A stretch of 32,238 nt of DNA. It comes from Bacteroidales bacterium (GTDB lineage Bacteria; Bacteroidota; Bacteroidia; Bacteroidales; JAADJA01). Numbering within the stretch: position 1 is the stretch's first letter; each line of letters starts with the position of its first letter. Under the pieces are notes generated by a model, which worked only from the letters and a program-made list of their open reading frames with translations, searched no databases and had not been told where the DNA came from. This document shows positions 32,114 through 32,238 of this stretch, piece by piece. Both the position numbers and the translations under genes were made by a program. The stretch is taken from contig JAFGBL010000249.1 in the NCBI GenBank assembly GCA_016933115.1, positions 1 to 32,238 of the forward strand, given 5' to 3'.

Positions 32114-32238
32114 CCGCAAATAAAAACGAAGAGTTTCCTTTATTGAATATCGAACAAGGATCAACGATTTTTGATTGTAGAATTTATTACAAAATCAAAC
32201 CGTTTCACCAAACTTCTCAAATCGTTAATCAGTGTTCC

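Larger units (their letters stand above)
31925..32141 (+). pseudogene. Shattered third copy of the wlbA 3' region with a fragment of the GxxExxY 5' end
   Basis: Bases 31925-31972 match 28447-28494 with only a few mismatches (TYRSIT, DxEEIE). About 100 bp of unrelated sequence interrupts it. Bases 32073-32092 resume as SGGFTD. Then a REP palindrome (32098-32113) and CGCAAAT replace the rest of the gene, and 32117-32141 are identical over 25 nt to 28656-28680, the end of the arm and the first codons of the GxxExxY gene. The open frame 31847-32146 through this area is therefore not a gene. Bases 31851-31924 and 32142-32238 show no gene. Confidence 0.75.

Noticed and set aside
31847..32146. 99-codon open frame at the right end
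   Set aside because: It reads through a wlbA relic, a hairpin insert and a REP palindrome; homology of the pieces explains it as a scar.

Overview
The window looks like a piece of a Bacteroidota chromosome, probably a Bacteroidales or Marinilabiliales relative. The reasons are AT-rich coding sequence, several promoters of the Bacteroidota type (TTTG, about 18 bp, TAnnTTTG), an UpxY-type NusG paralogue, and closest recognisable families typical of that phylum. No rRNA, tRNA, CRISPR array, integrase or complete insertion sequence was seen.

Layout. Bases 1-4880 hold housekeeping genes: a methionine-type aminotransferase cut by the window edge, an omega-amidase, and the potassium uptake pair trkA-trkH. 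On the minus strand follow the Kdo transferase waaA and, upstream of it, an outer-membrane protein. From 7085 a strong promoter starts a nucleotide-sugar operon. Its Gfo/Idh oxidoreductase, hexapeptide acetyltransferase, DegT aminotransferase and nucleotide-sugar 6-dehydrogenase together make a full WbpA/B/E/D-like route to a UDP-2,3-diacetamido-uronic acid. galE and rfbB follow. fabD is on the minus strand. A second strong promoter (14382-14413) drives a Wza-like export lipoprotein and a Wzc-like tyrosine kinase with a Gly-Tyr repeat tail. Next come cysQ (minus), cysC, cysD and cysN, which make and recycle PAPS. An UpxY antiterminator gene and a long leader with its own promoter lead into a regulator with a degenerate nucleotidyltransferase domain, an MNT antitoxin, a broken HEPN toxin, UDP-glucose dehydrogenase, UDP-glucuronate epimerase and a WlbA-like dehydrogenase. 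So the window supplies precursors, export machinery and regulation of a surface polysaccharide, but no glycosyltransferase, flippase or polymerase is inside it.

The last 6 kb are the most unusual. Single-gene inserts (a four-helix S23-type gene and a GxxExxY gene) and one geneless hairpin sit directly behind the stop codons of polysaccharide genes. Each is enclosed by imperfect inverted arms built from short degenerate repeats. The 3' end of the WlbA-like gene recurs twice downstream: once as a synonymously diverged tail fused in frame to a DUF2283 fragment, and once as a shattered relic. CACAAAT-rich arms with nested REP palindromes lie beside each copy. An AbiEii-type nucleotidyltransferase pair and an AlbA_2/RecG-like ATPase lie between the scars. 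I read this as a cassette-accretion hot spot at the 3' end of wlbA.
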